A DNA stretch of 7,427 nucleotides from Nitrospirota bacterium. GTDB lineage: Bacteria > Nitrospirota > Thermodesulfovibrionia > UBA6902. The number at the start of each line of letters is the position of its first letter. Position 1 is the stretch's first letter. The notes below the pieces were generated by a model. It had not been told where the DNA came from, ran no database searches, and worked only from the letters and a program-made list of their open reading frames with translations. The stretch spans positions 1 through 7,427 of the forward strand of contig JAJRVB010000155.1 of assembly GCA_024277515.1 (NCBI GenBank). Direction: 5' to 3'. The position numbers and the translations under genes were made by a program. Of the stretch, positions 7,009 through 7,427 are shown one piece after another.

Positions 7009-7170
7009 ACGCTAACTTATTGATTATTTGATTTAATTCTGTCTCAAGACTGTCAATTTAATGACTTGCAGATGGAATATTGTCTATAAATAGCCGCGAT
7101 TTCAAAGAGACCCGCGTTATGAACGGACATTAAAGAAATCGTATGTATGTTCCGTAAGAATTGATAAGGA

Positions 7171-7200
7171 TGCGTCCTCCGGATGTTCCCGGGAGGTGCA
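7171..7200. repeat. Imperfect GC-rich inverted repeat upstream of the divergent gene
   Basis: CCTCC (7176-7180) can pair with GGAGG (7192-7196). A short extension inward needs one bulged G, and TGC/GCA can pair at the outer ends. The loop is about six bases. There is no following T-run, so it is not an intrinsic terminator. It ends 20 bases before the ATG at 7221, where it could be an operator or a leader hairpin that hides the GGGAGG on its 3' arm. Confidence 0.4.
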
Positions 7201-7220
7201 GCAAAATTCAGGATATTACA

Positions 7221-7427
7221 ATGAATAAAACCGGCAATTCAGGCAAAAGCATGTCCGTATTAGAGAAGAAAATATATGTTATGGCTGACGAAGTCCTTGA
7301 GATCCTCAAACAACTTTCTCAGGACAACAAGTCTCAGCTTAACAGCAAGGTAATTGCCGAACGTATGTTTATAAGGGACACCGTCAAAAAAATGCTGGCG
7401 GAACCGGGACAGGATAAATCGAGGTCC
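7221..7427 (+). CDS. Unrecognised protein, N-terminal part, divergent from the flagellar operon
   Basis: An open frame of 69 codons starts at ATG 7221 and is still open at the right edge. The visible part begins MNKTGNSGKSMSVLEKKIY and continues with a hydrophilic, probably helical stretch including MADEVLEILKQLSQDNKSQ and ERMFIRDTVKKMLAEPG. I see no signal peptide or membrane helix. The regular spacing of hydrophobic residues suggests amphipathic helices, perhaps a coiled coil or a helix-turn-helix, but I do not recognise a family. Two starts are plausible: ATG 7221 with AGGA seven bases upstream, and ATG 7251 (MSVLEKK) with AGG seven bases upstream. Each is preceded by the same AATTCAGG word. 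Codon use and absence of stops look like a real gene. Its position suggests a possible regulatory link to motility, which is only inference. Confidence 0.65.
   Translation, partial: MNKTGNSGKSMSVLEKKIYVMADEVLEILKQLSQDNKSQLNSKVIAERMFIRDTVKKMLAEPGQDKSRS

Larger units (their letters stand above)
6898..7220. other. Divergent intergenic region between fliL and the right-hand gene
   Basis: This 323-base AT-rich stretch has no convincing gene. From left to right it holds the fliL Shine-Dalgarno (6906-6912), a small AT-rich inverted repeat (ATTAA-TCG-TTAAT, 6921-6933), a sigma-54-like element for the operon (6993-7008), and three copies of ATGTTCC (6979-6985, 7147-7153, 7183-7189). It also holds two copies of AATTGATAA (6971-6979, 7160-7168) and an imperfect GC-rich hairpin (7171-7200). 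No intrinsic terminator with a T-tract was seen. Both flanking genes point outwards, so promoters for both are expected here. Confidence 0.8.

Noticed and set aside
7036..7056. TTGACA on the minus strand as a -35 box for the fliL operon.
   Set aside because: No acceptable -10 hexamer lies 16-18 bases downstream; AATCAA is a poor match.
7066..7090. TTGCAG with TATAAA as a sigma-70 promoter for the divergent gene.
   Set aside because: The spacer is only 13 bases, too short for a normal -35/-10 pair.

Overview
The window is part of a large flagellar export and switch operon, read on the minus strand. The order is fliL, fliM, (a 30-codon ORF), fliN, fliO, fliP, fliQ, fliR, flhB, flhA. flhA runs off the left edge. 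A divergent, unrecognised gene starts on the plus strand at the right edge and is also cut by the window.

This order (fliLMNOPQR-flhB-flhA) is common in flagellated Gram-negative bacteria such as Pseudomonas/Vibrio-type gammaproteobacteria, Desulfobacterota and Nitrospirota. The moderate GC content, the frequent ATA isoleucine codons and the protein flavour suggest a Desulfobacterota or Nitrospirota-like organism, but this is a soft inference. No rRNA or other phylogenetic marker is present.

Layout by region. 1-1747: flhA, 5' 582 codons. 1744-2784: flhB. 2821-3600: fliR. 3658-3927: fliQ, whose best start is a GTG sharing one base with the fliP stop. 3927-4658: fliP, with a TTG start. 4655-4960: fliO. 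4957-5337: fliN. 5350-5442: small ORF filling the fliM-fliN gap. 5435-6409: fliM. 6406-6897: fliL. 6898-7220: divergent intergenic region with a sigma-54-like element upstream of fliL, repeated ATGTTCC words and an imperfect GC-rich hairpin. 7221-7427: partial divergent CDS.

The products act together. FliM and FliN form the C-ring switch, whose FliM N-terminus carries the CheY-P docking motif. FliL is the stator-associated inner-membrane protein. FliP, FliQ and FliR form the export gate, assembled with help from FliO. FlhB is the substrate-specificity switch and FlhA the export engine. Most junctions overlap by 1-4 bases (ATGA, TTGA or TAGTG), so translational coupling is likely. The exceptions are fliM/fliN, fliQ/fliR and fliR/flhB.

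I do not see a new multi-gene system. The items most worth a second look are the 30-codon ORF between fliM and fliN, the altered FliM GGXG motif, the start-codon corrections for fliQ and fliP, the candidate sigma-54 promoter, and the unrecognised divergent gene with two equally spaced starts.
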